Under the pieces are notes generated by a model that had not been told where the DNA came from, made no database searches, and was given only the letters and a program-made list of their open reading frames with translations. A DNA stretch of 64,000 nucleotides from an uncultured Helicobacteraceae bacterium (GTDB lineage: Bacteria > Campylobacterota > Campylobacteria > Campylobacterales > Helicobacteraceae): positions 1 through 64,000 of the forward strand of contig CALUTR010000003.1 in assembly GCA_944323755.1 (NCBI GenBank), in the 5' to 3' direction. A program made the position numbers and the translations under genes. Positions 29,392-38,148 of this stretch are shown piece after piece (position 1 is the stretch's first letter; the number at the start of each line of letters is the position of its first letter).

Positions 29392-30681
29392 ATGCTTGAT
29401 TTATCAGCGATTAGTTCTACTTGTGTCAAATGTGCTAAATGTATCCCATCGTGCACTATTTATCAAATCAATAGAGATGAGGTTACCTCGCCTAGAGGCT
29501 TTGTTGATTTATTGGGAGTTTATGATAAAGGTAAAATAAACCTTGATAATAATCTAAAAAATATTTTTGAATCTTGTTTTTTATGCACTACTTGCACGAC
29601 ATTGTGTCCGCAAGTGATTGATACTGCAGCTATGATACAGCAAAGTAGGATTGATATAGCAGAAAAATTTGGAATTTCTTGGTATAAAAAGTTTTATTTT
29701 TACTTGTTAAAACATAGAAAATTAATGGATTTTGTTTTTAGCTTTGTCAGTGTTATCGCGCCTTGTGCATTTAAAAAGACAAATGATAAATTAAGAAGTA
29801 GATTTAGTATATCAAAATTTGGTAGAAGGACGATTTTCCCATTTGCATCTAGAAGTTTTCTGCAACGATATAGTGGCTTAGTGGAATCTAAATGTAAAAA
29901 AAATGGCAAAAAAGTAGCGATTTTTATTGGTTGTCTTAGTAATTACAACTATACTCAAGTTGGTGAATCTTTGTTATTTATACTAGATAGACTTGGTATT
30001 GATGTGCTTATTCCAAAGCAGGAATGTTGCGGTGCGCCAGCATATTTTACAGGTGATATAAAAAGTGTTATTTTTTTGATTGATAAAAATCTTGATTTGT
30101 TTGAAAAAATTATTGATGATGTTGATGCAATTTTAGTACCAGAGGCGACCTGTGCAGCGATGATTATGGTTGATTGGAAGCGCGCATTAGAATATATAAA
30201 AGATGAAGATAAAATCAAAAGATTAAATCAAATATTACCAAAATTCAAAATGGCAACTGATTATTTATACAATCACACAAATTTGCTAGATCTACTAAAG
30301 AATTCATCTAAAAATAACACAACAATAACATATCACGATCCTTGTCATTCAAAAAAGGTCTTGAAGCTTTATAGAGAGCCACGAGCACTTCTTGGTGAGA
30401 ATTATAATTTCATTGAGATGAAAGAGTGTGATAGATGCTGCGGTTTTGGTGGTGTTACAATCCAGAGTGAAAAGTATCATCTAGCATATAATGCATCACT
30501 CCCAAAAGCAAAACATATAGAAGATTCTGGTGCTAGTATCGTTAGCTCCGAGTGTTCAGCGTGTAGAATGCAGTTAAATAATGCGCTTGATAATATTGAT
30601 TCTAAAGTTGCTTTCAAGCATCCTTTAGAGCTCATAAAAGAGGTGCTAGAAAATGAAAATAGCCTAAATGATAAAGTATAA
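29392..30681 (+). CDS. Fe-S oxidoreductase subunit, GlpC/GlcF/HdrD-like
   Basis: The 429-residue protein has two N-terminal ferredoxin-type clusters (CVKCAKCIPSC at 11-21 and CFLCTTCTTLCP near 62-73) and two CCG domains (ECCGAPAYF and CDRCCGFGG). Such proteins are electron-transfer subunits of glycerol-3-phosphate, glycolate or lactate dehydrogenases or relatives of heterodisulfide reductase. The partner flavoprotein is not in this window, so the substrate is unknown. In H. pylori the gene next to hemN was annotated glpC on similarity only. Confidence 0.8.
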   Translation: MLDLSAISSTCVKCAKCIPSCTIYQINRDEVTSPRGFVDLLGVYDKGKINLDNNLKNIFESCFLCTTCTTLCPQVIDTAAMIQQSRIDIAEKFGISWYKKFYFYLLKHRKLMDFVFSFVSVIAPCAFKKTNDKLRSRFSISKFGRRTIFPFASRSFLQRYSGLVESKCKKNGKKVAIFIGCLSNYNYTQVGESLLFILDRLGIDVLIPKQECCGAPAYFTGDIKSVIFLIDKNLDLFEKIIDDVDAILVPEATCAAMIMVDWKRALEYIKDEDKIKRLNQILPKFKMATDYLYNHTNLLDLLKNSSKNNTTITYHDPCHSKKVLKLYREPRALLGENYNFIEMKECDRCCGFGGVTIQSEKYHLAYNASLPKAKHIEDSGASIVSSECSACRMQLNNALDNIDSKVAFKHPLELIKEVLENENSLNDKV

Positions 30682-30838
30682 AAAATGACAAATTTGTATA
30701 ATTTATCTTTTATTGAGCATATAATTTTAGCGATGAATGTGTATATAGTATTATTGATGCAGATTCTATGAGATGATTGCAAAATTATTGATTTATAAAG
30801 TTTGTTTGCAAAGTTGATGTGTGTTGTATCAAGATAGA

Positions 30839-30863
30839 GACAAAGGCAGAATCTTTGTCTTTT
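30839..30863 (+). terminator. Intrinsic terminator between convergent operons
   Basis: GACAAAG, seven bases, CTTTGTC, then TTTT. It lies between the GlpC-like gene (plus) and the U32 peptidase gene (minus) and overlaps the latter's stop region. The loop contains AGAATCT, the heptamer that is over-represented across the window. Confidence 0.65.
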
Positions 30864-32148
30864 AATCAATTCTTTCGCGTAAAAAACTATAGCTTGGAAG
30901 TTTGCAAGGGAGCTTGAAGTAGTTGATATTGCCGCTATGTATCTCGCTTAATTCTTTATTATCTTCTAATAATATTTTTTTAAAGATGATAAAGAATGCA
31001 CCATTTTCTTTGTATATTTTACCAATTTCATTATCTACCAATATAGAATCATCGATCTTTGCATTTAATGGAGTGATGATTTCTTTTGATTCACCTATTT
31101 TTATAGTGTATTTACATATTGCAAATTCACCATCATCTCTAATTAGCGCATTAACTTGATAGCTGCCATCGCTTATTGCAGTTTTATGATTTTGTGTATT
31201 ATTTTTTTCATATGGACGATTGATGATATATCCATCTGTAAAACCGCGATTTTTAAGTGTATTTAGCTCATATTGATATATATCTTTTCTGCTTTCTCCA
31301 TTATAAAAATCATCAATTGCCATTCTGTATGTTCTAGTTGATATTGCGGCATAGTATGGTGATTTTGTTCTACCTTCTATTTTTAGAGCTGATATTGCAT
31401 TAGATTCTAAAATTTCATCTATATGTTGGCTTAAATTGAGATCTTTTGAGTTAAATATATGCGTCCCTATACCTTCCTCTTCTACAAGTCTCATCATCAC
31501 GCCATTATCTGGGTTGCGGACATAGTATTCGTAATCAAATCTACAATCATTCGCACAGCTACCGCGATTTGGCACTCTACCGCTTTGTAGGCTTGATATT
31601 AAGCATCTTCCAGAGAATGCAAAACACATACTTCCATGTACGAAAATTTCAATTTCTAAATTTGGTAAAGCCTTTTTTATTTCTATTGCATCTTTTAGGC
31701 TAAGCTCTCTTGCTGCCACTATTCGTTTAACACCCATATCGTAGAATACTTCTGCATCAAGCACATTTAAGACATTTGCTTGCGTTGATAGATGTATCGG
31801 CACATTTGGTGCTATCTCTCTACATAGTTTAATTACTCCAGGTGCAGCCACAATGAAAGAATCTACCCCAGTATCGCGCATCTTAGCAATATGATCTCTT
31901 AGTATTTTGATTTGTGAATTAAATGGAAATCCATTTATCGCAGCATATATTTTTTTACCATTTTTATGGACGAAATCAACGCCATCTTTAAAAGTTTCAT
32001 ATGTGAATTCTTTTCCAGATCGATTTCTAAGTGAGAAGTGGCTTACACTGCCATATACTGCATCAGCACCATATGTAATCGCTATTTTTAATTTTTCTAA
32101 ATTTCCAGCAGGTGATAATAATTCTATTTTGTTGTGTTTATTGATCAA
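30862..32148 (-). CDS. U32 family peptidase (PrtC/TrhP-like)
   Basis: The 428 residues start with ELLSPAGNLEKLKIAITYGADAVY, typical of the U32 family, and hold the cysteine signature CFAFSGRCLISS...GSCANDC near residues 168-198. The best characterised members (E. coli YegQ/TrhP, RlhA) are not proteases but RNA hydroxylation factors using prephenate. H. pylori HP0169 was named collagenase (prtC). RNA modification is the likelier role. The gene follows cheZ closely, as in H. pylori. Confidence 0.85.
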   Translation of the reverse strand: MINKHNKIELLSPAGNLEKLKIAITYGADAVYGSVSHFSLRNRSGKEFTYETFKDGVDFVHKNGKKIYAAINGFPFNSQIKILRDHIAKMRDTGVDSFIVAAPGVIKLCREIAPNVPIHLSTQANVLNVLDAEVFYDMGVKRIVAARELSLKDAIEIKKALPNLEIEIFVHGSMCFAFSGRCLISSLQSGRVPNRGSCANDCRFDYEYYVRNPDNGVMMRLVEEEGIGTHIFNSKDLNLSQHIDEILESNAISALKIEGRTKSPYYAAISTRTYRMAIDDFYNGESRKDIYQYELNTLKNRGFTDGYIINRPYEKNNTQNHKTAISDGSYQVNALIRDDGEFAICKYTIKIGESKEIITPLNAKIDDSILVDNEIGKIYKENGAFFIIFKKILLEDNKELSEIHSGNINYFKLPCKLPSYSFLRERID

Positions 32149-32150
32149 TT

Positions 32151-32843
32151 TTATTTCTTTCCTAGTGATGATATGATCTCATCAATTTCATCACTGCTTA
32201 CAATATCATCATTATTATCACCTTTTATGTATGTAGCACTTGATGCTCTTTTATTATCTTCTACATCTGTATCAAAAATGGAATTTAGATATTTTGATAG
32301 CGCTCTAGTTACATTTACTACTCTTTCTATTTTTTGTCTATATATATCTTGATATTGCATTATATCCATTGCTTGAAGTATGCAATCTGTCGTATCTATC
32401 GTCTTTTCTTCGACTGAAATAATGCGTTTTAGGGAATCTTTTGACTCCTCTAATGATTCGTGAAATACCTTGATATTTGGGAATTGAGTAGCTAGCTTTT
32501 CAAATAATTTTTTTTGATTTTCTATATGAGTTTTTATGATTTTTAAATCTTCTTGAACGCTTTCGCTATTTTGGCTAATAGATTCTAGTTGATCAAAAAC
32601 TTGTGTAGCTTTTGCTTCTAGTCCTTTTGTTACATCATCTAGTTGATGTACAACTTTGTGTTCATTTGTTGGTGGTGGTGGTGGCCATTTACTAGTTGCA
32701 TTCACTTTGTAATCATCATTATTTTTGTATTCTGATTCGTCATCTTTGAATGGATTTTCTTCTATTGTATTATGATTCTCTTCTGTCTTTGCGTCATCAT
32801 CAAAATTGCCTAAAATAAGCTCATTTAATTCTTCTTGCGTCAT
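32151..32843 (-). CDS. cheZ: Chemotaxis phosphatase CheZ (epsilonproteobacterial type)
   Basis: CheZ dephosphorylates CheY-P. The 230-residue protein has an acidic N-terminus, a five-proline run near residue 54, a long coiled-coil centre with IMQYQDIYRQKIERVVNV near 163-180, where Gln in the QD(I)xRQ motif is the catalytic type residue, and a C-terminal acidic/hydrophobic tail DEIDEIISSLGKK like the CheY-binding tail of classical CheZ. The proline run is encoded by a five-fold ggt (minus: acc/cca) repeat. The order U32-cheZ-prfB, here interrupted by four genes, resembles H. pylori HP0169-HP0171. Confidence 0.85.
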   Translation of the reverse strand: MTQEELNELILGNFDDDAKTEENHNTIEENPFKDDESEYKNNDDYKVNATSKWPPPPPTNEHKVVHQLDDVTKGLEAKATQVFDQLESISQNSESVQEDLKIIKTHIENQKKLFEKLATQFPNIKVFHESLEESKDSLKRIISVEEKTIDTTDCILQAMDIMQYQDIYRQKIERVVNVTRALSKYLNSIFDTDVEDNKRASSATYIKGDNNDDIVSSDEIDEIISSLGKK

Positions 32844-33019
32844 TATTTCCTCATATTGTCTAGATTCTGTAATTCTATAATTTACAAGCTTAAAAATGTT
32901 ATTAAAGTTATTAAGCTTTATCCTATATAATTCTATATTTTATTGATAATAGGGCATAAATAAATTAAAAAATGCAGCATATATTTTATTTTGCTATTGC
33001 GTAGGAGACATATTAAGCT

Positions 33020-33622
33020 ATGGAGAATGATTCCAGAATTAAAAAGTATTTATTTTTTTTATTATTTGTATTTAGTGTGAATCTTTATGCTAAAGTAGAT
33101 TATTTTAGACTTTATGGCAATATTTTTCAATTTTTACCTGCTATGGCAGGGATATATACATTAGTAGAGCAGGATTATGAAGGATTAGCATATCTTGCAA
33201 TTGGCACTGCTAGCACTCTTGCTGTTACATTTGCAGTTAAGTATAGTTTTGTTGGTATTTCAAAAATTGATCCAAAATGGGCAAAAATATCACTTAGGCC
33301 AAATGGTAAAGACTATGAAGGATTCCCATCAGGGCATACTTCTAGCGCATTTTCAGCAGCTGGATTTATGCAGAGGAGATATGGTTGGACTTGGGGTGTA
33401 CCAACTACGATTCTTGCAACTCTTGTTGGCATATCACGCCTCACATCAAAAAAGCATACACCATTTCAAGTGCTTGCAGGTGCTGCGCTTGGGTATAGTA
33501 TGTCATATTTTATTACAAAAGAAAGAGATGATATTGATATTATGATTGATGTTGATAGTAAAGAGGCAAGAAATGGCTTAATGCAGCAATATTATGGATT
33601 GTCATTTAATATGGTGTTTTAA
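33020..33622 (+). CDS. PAP2-family membrane phosphatase
   Basis: The 200-residue protein has a signal-like N-terminus (to about residue 24) and hydrophobic segments. PAP2 motifs are visible: KX6RP (ending ISLRP near residue 93), PSGHTSSAF, and SRX5H followed by TPFQ. The last motif has Gln where many members have Asp. Family members dephosphorylate lipids (PgpB, lipid A phosphatases LpxE/LpxF). The substrate is unknown. It is followed 34 bases later by znuB. Confidence 0.8.
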   Translation: MENDSRIKKYLFFLLFVFSVNLYAKVDYFRLYGNIFQFLPAMAGIYTLVEQDYEGLAYLAIGTASTLAVTFAVKYSFVGISKIDPKWAKISLRPNGKDYEGFPSGHTSSAFSAAGFMQRRYGWTWGVPTTILATLVGISRLTSKKHTPFQVLAGAALGYSMSYFITKERDDIDIMIDVDSKEARNGLMQQYYGLSFNMVF

Positions 33623-33656
33623 TAATGATTATGGAATTTGATTTTTAGGAATTTGC

Positions 33657-34451
33657 TTGGAGATATTATCACTTCAATTTGTTCAATTTGCATTATTGTC
33701 GGCTTTTTTTGTTTCAATTTGTGGTGGAATTATAGGTTCTATCATTGTTTCTAATAAAACTGTTTTTTTGAGTGGTGGTGTAGCACATAGTGCCTTTGGT
33801 GGGGTTGGAATCGCTCTTTATTTTGGTTTTAATGTTATGCTTGGAGCAGCTATTACAAGTATTTTAATGTCATTGTTGCTTTTGTATTTTATTATCCATA
33901 AAAAAACAAATATAGATTCATTTATTGCAGCAGCGTGGGCTTTTGGTATGGCGCTTGGTGTGATTTTGATTGATATTACACCTGGATATGGTATTGATTT
34001 AACTAGTTATTTATTTGGCTCTATTTTAACCGTAAGCAAGGCAGATCTTATTGTGATTTGTATATTTGACTTGTTGTTGATTGCATTTATTTGTATGTAT
34101 TATAGGGAGATTCTTGGGATTTTGTATGATGAGACATTTTGCAAATTAAAAAATATTAATATTAATTTATTTTTGCTTTTTATTTATATTTTTGTTTCGC
34201 TTGGGATTGTTATGAGTATGAATATTGCTGGATTGATATTAATTCTTGCGATACTTAGTATTCCTGCATATATCGCAAGTATGTTTGTTAATTCATTAAA
34301 TAAAATGATGATTCTATCATCTATTTTATCTTTTTTATTTATTTGTGTTGGTTTTTTTGTTTCATATTACTATGATTTGAGTATTGGTGCTTGTGTTGTT
34401 ATGAGTGCGATATGTGGTATGATTATTGGCAGTGTTGTGAAATTATTTTAA
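33657..34451 (+). CDS. znuB: Zinc ABC transporter permease ZnuB
   Basis: The 264-residue protein is an ABC-3 (metal-type) permease with about eight membrane segments and the conserved FLSGGVAHSAFGGVGIAL segment near residue 38. It starts at TTG 33657 with AGGA six bases before. No ATPase or binding protein adjoins it; znuA and znuC at 23633-25204 are the obvious partners. A manganese or iron permease of the same family is the alternative. Confidence 0.85.
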   Translation: MEILSLQFVQFALLSAFFVSICGGIIGSIIVSNKTVFLSGGVAHSAFGGVGIALYFGFNVMLGAAITSILMSLLLLYFIIHKKTNIDSFIAAAWAFGMALGVILIDITPGYGIDLTSYLFGSILTVSKADLIVICIFDLLLIAFICMYYREILGILYDETFCKLKNININLFLLFIYIFVSLGIVMSMNIAGLILILAILSIPAYIASMFVNSLNKMMILSSILSFLFICVGFFVSYYYDLSIGACVVMSAICGMIIGSVVKLF

Positions 34452-34461
34452 AGGAATGATG

Positions 34462-34662
34462 ATGAAAAATATAGAAGAAATTGAGAAAAAAGCCCTAAGA
34501 GCAATAAAGATTTCTATAGCATCTATAGCAATATCAATATTTTTGGGAATCTTATCGCTTTGGGTGTTGTTAAATCAAGTAACAGTGAGTGTTGGCATAG
34601 ATAAAAAACTAATAAAGATAGAAAGACAGTTACAAGATATACAAAATGTGGAATCTAAGTAG
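34462..34662 (+). CDS. Small single-span membrane protein, unknown
   Basis: About 66 residues (three ATG codons in a row at 34456, 34459 and 34462; AAGG spacing favours the third). It has a Lys/Glu-rich helix, one membrane segment (about 20-42) and a C-terminal coiled-coil-like helix. It starts 10 bases after znuB and ends in a terminator, so it is the last gene of the PAP2-znuB transcript. I do not recognise it. A role with ZnuB is only suggested by position. Confidence 0.65.
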   Translation: MKNIEEIEKKALRAIKISIASIAISIFLGILSLWVLLNQVTVSVGIDKKLIKIERQLQDIQNVESK

Positions 34663-34682
34663 ATTCTACTTAGAAATTTTTT
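34655..34682 (+). terminator. Intrinsic terminator after the small membrane protein gene
   Basis: CTAAGTAG-ATT-CTACTTAG is a perfect stem of eight with a three-base loop, followed by a run of six T. It overlaps the stop codon of the small gene and lies between convergent genes. The heptamer AGATTCT spans the loop (34661-34667). Confidence 0.75.
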
Positions 34683-35605
34683 ACAAGATCCATTCCATTA
34701 TACATATGTGCAACCTCTTCTTCATAGCCATTAAACATTAGCGTTTTTACCTTACCAAAACTAAAAAAGCCGCCACCTATAAATCTTTCTTCGCTTTGAC
34801 TCCATCTTGGGTGATCTACATTTGGATTTACATTTGCATAAAATCCATATTCATCACTTTGCAACTGCATCCAAGTGGATTTTGGCATCGCTTTTGTTAG
34901 CTTTATTTCAACGATACTTTTAATGCTTTTAAATCCATACTTCCAAGGTACGACAAGCCTTAGCGGAGCTCCATTTTGATTTAATAAATCTTCTCCATAC
35001 ATACCTGTTGCTATTAATGTGAGTGGATTCATAGCTTCATCAAGCCTTAGTCCTTCTATGTATGGATATTGGATAAAGCCTCCGATATATGGATTTTTTT
35101 GACCTATCATTTCATCTGGTGCATATTTTGTTTTGAATTGCACAAATTTTGCTGCACTATTGATTTTTACTTTATTTAGTAGTTTGTTCAACTCAAATCC
35201 ACGCCACGGAATATTCATACTCCACGCTTCTACACATCTAAGTCTATATGCCCTTTCTACAATTGGCATTTCTTTTAAAATTGTATCAATATCAATAGTG
35301 ATTTCTTTATCTACTTCACCTGTGATTTTTATCTCCCAAGGTCGAGTCTTTAGTGTGTGTGCATTTTTTGAAGGATCACTTTTATCTAACCCAAATTCAT
35401 AGAAATTATTATAAGTTGTTGCTTTTTCTTTTGGTGTGATTGTTTTTAATGTATATCTATCTTCTTCTGCACTAAGCAAGTTTGGAAATGTTGCAATAGA
35501 GCCTGTGATTCCCATAAGCTTTAATATTTCTCTGCGTTTTTTGTATAGTGATTTGTCTGTTGTTTTTGCCTTATCTACATCAAATTTATCATTTTTAATA
35601 AGCAT
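34670..35605 (-). CDS. msrP: Protein-methionine-sulfoxide reductase catalytic subunit MsrP (YedY)
   Basis: MsrP is a periplasmic molybdenum enzyme that repairs oxidised methionines in envelope proteins. The 311 residues carry a twin-arginine signal (KKRREILKLMG, 22-32), the cofactor-ligating Cys124 in LRCVEAWSMNIPW, and the sulfite-oxidase-type fold pattern (NGAPLRLVVPWKYGFKS). It uses Mo-molybdopterin without GMP, so it depends on the moa/moe/mog genes here but not on MobB. The usual haem partner MsrQ is not next to it on either side. Confidence 0.92.
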   Translation of the reverse strand: MLIKNDKFDVDKAKTTDKSLYKKRREILKLMGITGSIATFPNLLSAEEDRYTLKTITPKEKATTYNNFYEFGLDKSDPSKNAHTLKTRPWEIKITGEVDKEITIDIDTILKEMPIVERAYRLRCVEAWSMNIPWRGFELNKLLNKVKINSAAKFVQFKTKYAPDEMIGQKNPYIGGFIQYPYIEGLRLDEAMNPLTLIATGMYGEDLLNQNGAPLRLVVPWKYGFKSIKSIVEIKLTKAMPKSTWMQLQSDEYGFYANVNPNVDHPRWSQSEERFIGGGFFSFGKVKTLMFNGYEEEVAHMYNGMDLVKNF

Positions 35606-35717
35606 TGATTATCCTTTGGTTAAATTGCCAAATTCTATTGAATAAAAATGAAGATTATATGAATTTATTTACCTTTCTATTTTGTATAATTTTGAAATAT
35701 TTTTAAAGGCGGTTAGT

Positions 35718-36812
35718 GTGGATTCTTATGAATATGGTGAATTATTAAAAACATTGCATAGTAAATGTCAAAATATTGCAAAAATTATAAAAATAGATTC
35801 TTTAAAAGAAGAGTTAGATCGTATTTCACATTTAGAAAGTGATCCAAATTTTTGGAGTGACAATAAAAGAGTTGCGGAGCTAGGTAAGCAAAAAAGTAAA
35901 ATTAATAGAATCTTAAGTATATATCAAAATGCACTAGATTCTATCAATGATGCAAGTGAGCTTTACGAGCTTGCATTAAGTGAAGAAGATGATGATATGC
36001 TAAATAGCTTGTTTAATGATGCAGAGGTACTAGAATCTAGTATTAAAAAAATCGAAATTGAAGTAATGTTAAGCCATGAAAATGATAGCGCGAATGCTAT
36101 TGTTACAATACAGCCTGGTGCAGGTGGAACAGAATCTCAAGATTGGGGCAGTATGCTTTATAGAATGTATCTTAGATGGTGTGAACGAAGAGGCTTTAAA
36201 GTTGAGTTGCTTGATTATCAAGATGGTGAAGAAGCCGGCATAAAGGGTGTTGCATTCATTATCAAGGGTGAAAATGCTTATGGATATGCGAAAGTTGAAA
36301 ACGGTGTCCATAGATTAGTTAGAATCTCTCCATTTGATGCAAATGCAAAGAGGCATACTAGTTTTGCTAGTGTTCAAGTAAGCCCAGAAATAGATGATGA
36401 TATTGATATTATAATTGAGGAAAAAGATATAAGGGTTGATACATATCGTGCTAGTGGTGCAGGTGGGCAGCATGTTAATAAAACTGAATCTGCAATTAGA
36501 ATCACTCATTTTCCAACGGGGATTGTAGTGCAGTGTCAAAATGATAGAAGTCAACATAAAAATAAAGCTACAGCACTAAAGATGTTGAAATCAAAACTCT
36601 ATGATTTGGAGTTAAAGAAACAAAATAATACAATAGATGATAAAGGAGATATTGCTTGGGGGTATCAAATAAGAAGTTATGTTTTAGCGCCATATCAGCA
36701 AGTAAAAGATTTGCGTAGTAATATTGCCTATAGTAATGTTGATGCAATTTTAGATGGAGATATTGATGATATTATTGAGGGTGTATTAATTAAAGTTGGT
36801 CAGGATGTATAA
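35718..36812 (+). CDS. prfB: Peptide chain release factor 2
   Basis: RF2 terminates translation at UGA and UAA. The GGQ motif ([10 protein letters not shown]) and the RF2-type stop-codon-reading SPF motif ([12 protein letters not shown]) are present. The open frame extends to an ATG at 35682, but the GTG at 35718 with AAAGGCGG in front gives [10 protein letters not shown], which fits the family start and a 364-residue length. The frame is continuous, so the programmed +1 frameshift known from E. coli prfB is absent. Confidence 0.94.
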   Translation: MDSYEYGELLKTLHSKCQNIAKIIKIDSLKEELDRISHLESDPNFWSDNKRVAELGKQKSKINRILSIYQNALDSINDASELYELALSEEDDDMLNSLFNDAEVLESSIKKIEIEVMLSHENDSANAIVTIQPGAGGTESQDWGSMLYRMYLRWCERRGFKVELLDYQDGEEAGIKGVAFIIKGENAYGYAKVENGVHRLVRISPFDANAKRHTSFASVQVSPEIDDDIDIIIEEKDIRVDTYRASGAGGQHVNKTESAIRITHFPTGIVVQCQNDRSQHKNKATALKMLKSKLYDLELKKQNNTIDDKGDIAWGYQIRSYVLAPYQQVKDLRSNIAYSNVDAILDGDIDDIIEGVLIKVGQDV

Positions 36813-36833
36813 ATCTAGGTTAAACCTAGATTT
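36811..36833. terminator. Inverted repeat between prfB and the pilin gene
   Basis: AAATCTAGGTT, one A, then its exact complement (11-base arms). It begins inside the prfB stop codon and ends four bases before the stop of the convergent pilin gene. The AT-rich stem ends provide a short T-run on each strand. It is probably a bidirectional terminator. Confidence 0.55.
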
Positions 36834-36836
36834 ATA

Positions 36837-37385
36837 TTAGAACTTCACAGCTCCAGTTGTTGCAAGAGGGATAACTCTATTGCTTCCACTTGGGTAAGAT
36901 TCTTTTAGTGCCTTACAAAATGTCCCGCCATTGTTTCCACCAGTTGCTGAAGCTGGAATGTTATGTGGGTTGAATGTTAAATTTCCAGTCGTGGTATCTA
37001 TCCATATTACCTGCCCACAACCTCCAACTGTATTCGTACTCCCAGACGTTACATTTCCAATTGGCTGGATTCCATTATTAGCATTACCTCCAGCACCAGT
37101 TCCACCACCACCAACTTGCCATCTACCTCTATCTAATCCACCTGTATCTATCATCCAATCACCCCAATTTGAAAATCCTTGTGGTGCAGATTGTGTAGGA
37201 TCTATATTTTCAGCAAAGATTCTTGCAGGGATTGCTTTCATTACGCTAGCAATATCACTTCTTGCCATTGCAACTTGTGCATCAGTTCTTGTTGTTACAA
37301 ATCTAGGAACAGCAACAGCTGCTAATACTCCTAAGATTACGATAACAAATACTAATTCGATCATTGAAAAACCACTTCTTTTCAT
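36837..37385 (-). CDS. Prepilin-type pilin/pseudopilin (complete copy)
   Basis: The 182-residue protein starts MKRSGFSMIELVFVIVILG: a four-residue leader with Gly-Phe cleavage site, Glu5 and a hydrophobic helix. The C-terminal half is Gly/Asn/Thr-rich (GGGGTGAGGNANNG near residue 90) with two Cys (about 120 and 153) that could form a disulfide, as in type IV pilins. The frame reaches a TTG at 37397, but GGAG seven bases before the ATG at 37385 decides the start. The N-terminal 40 codons match the gene at the left window edge almost perfectly. Type IV pilus or type II/competence pseudopilus use cannot be told apart; no assembly genes are in the window. Confidence 0.85.
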   Translation of the reverse strand: MKRSGFSMIELVFVIVILGVLAAVAVPRFVTTRTDAQVAMARSDIASVMKAIPARIFAENIDPTQSAPQGFSNWGDWMIDTGGLDRGRWQVGGGGTGAGGNANNGIQPIGNVTSGSTNTVGGCGQVIWIDTTTGNLTFNPHNIPASATGGNNGGTFCKALKESYPSGSNRVIPLATTGAVKF

Positions 37386-37432
37386 TTTATTCTCCAAAAA
37401 GTAAATTCTTTAACTCTAAAAATATAATAGAG

Positions 37433-37488
37433 TAAAAGTAAATGAATTATAAACATTTTTTTTTTGAATCTCTGCTTAAAAGCAGTTA
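37433..37488 (-). promoter_or_regulatory. Promoter block of the complete pilin gene, copy 2 of the 56-base repeat
   Basis: Matches 180-235 with one base difference, which makes the CTGCTTTTAAGCAG palindrome perfect here. On the minus strand follow a ten-A run and, four bases on, TATAAT (37446-37451). The leader between this block and the ATG (37386-37432, 47 bases) does not resemble the 57-base leader of copy 1. The block ends inside the stop codon of the upstream esterase gene. Confidence 0.6.
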
Positions 37489-38103
37489 TTTATTATTGAT
37501 GAGCTGTGCTATATTATTTGCAATAATTGCGTGACCTGCAGCATTTGGGTGTATTTGATCAACTTTTAGAGTGTTATTTTTTAATATCTGATTCATGCTT
37601 TTAGATTCTAACAATATGTTATATTTTGATTCTATTTTGGTGTATATTGTTGCTACATTGTTTAGCAAACCCTCTTTTGCATTACTTGGAATACCGAGTA
37701 AAACTACGCAATTTGTGTATTTTTTTGCTGTATTTACTATTTTGTCTAAGTTGGATTCTGTTATTTGAGAGTTGATATTTCTTAGAAAATCATTGCCTCC
37801 AATTGAAATAATAATTGCTGATATACTTTTTATTCCATTTAATGTGCTATCTAATCTTTGGATTAATTGCGATGTTGTTTCTCCATTGATTCCTAGTTTT
37901 ATTGGATTTTTGTGTAGCATTTGCGCAGTTTTTATTGCAAAACTATCATTAGTATTTACTCCATATCCATTTGCAAGGCTATCTCCAATTGTTACTATAT
38001 TTTCATTATTAAGTTGGCATATGCGTTTGTTTTCTTGTTTATTATTTGTTTTTATGAAGATAAAAATTGATATTGTAACTATGATGAGAGCTATATATTT
38101 CAT
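37486..38103 (-). CDS. SGNH/GDSL-family esterase or lysophospholipase
   Basis: The 205-residue protein has a signal anchor (4-17) and all SGNH blocks: GDSLANGYG with nucleophile Ser42, a Gly block (NGETTSQ), GGNDF with Asn, and DQIHPNAAGH with catalytic Asp and His. This layout resembles TesA-type arylesterases that act in the periplasm. The substrate is unknown. It lies between ftsZ and the pilin gene on the same strand. Confidence 0.85.
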   Translation of the reverse strand: MKYIALIIVTISIFIFIKTNNKQENKRICQLNNENIVTIGDSLANGYGVNTNDSFAIKTAQMLHKNPIKLGINGETTSQLIQRLDSTLNGIKSISAIIISIGGNDFLRNINSQITESNLDKIVNTAKKYTNCVVLLGIPSNAKEGLLNNVATIYTKIESKYNILLESKSMNQILKNNTLKVDQIHPNAAGHAIIANNIAQLINNK

Positions 38104-38148
38104 TGATATATATTTAAGTATTAAAATAAAATTAATACTTAAACTAAA

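Noticed and set aside
30477-30869. Minus-strand open frame of 130 codons covering the end of the GlpC-like gene and the following gap
   Set aside because: It runs antisense to well-conserved CCG-domain coding sequence and has no family features. The gap itself holds only a terminator.
32671-32690. ggt triplet repeat as a phase-variable tract
   Set aside because: It encodes the proline run in CheZ; a triplet unit would not shift the frame, and the run is short.
33020-33622. PAP2 phosphatase inactive because the last motif has Gln for Asp
   Set aside because: The nucleophile-bearing motif His and the other motifs are intact, and this Asp is not invariant across the superfamily as far as I recall.
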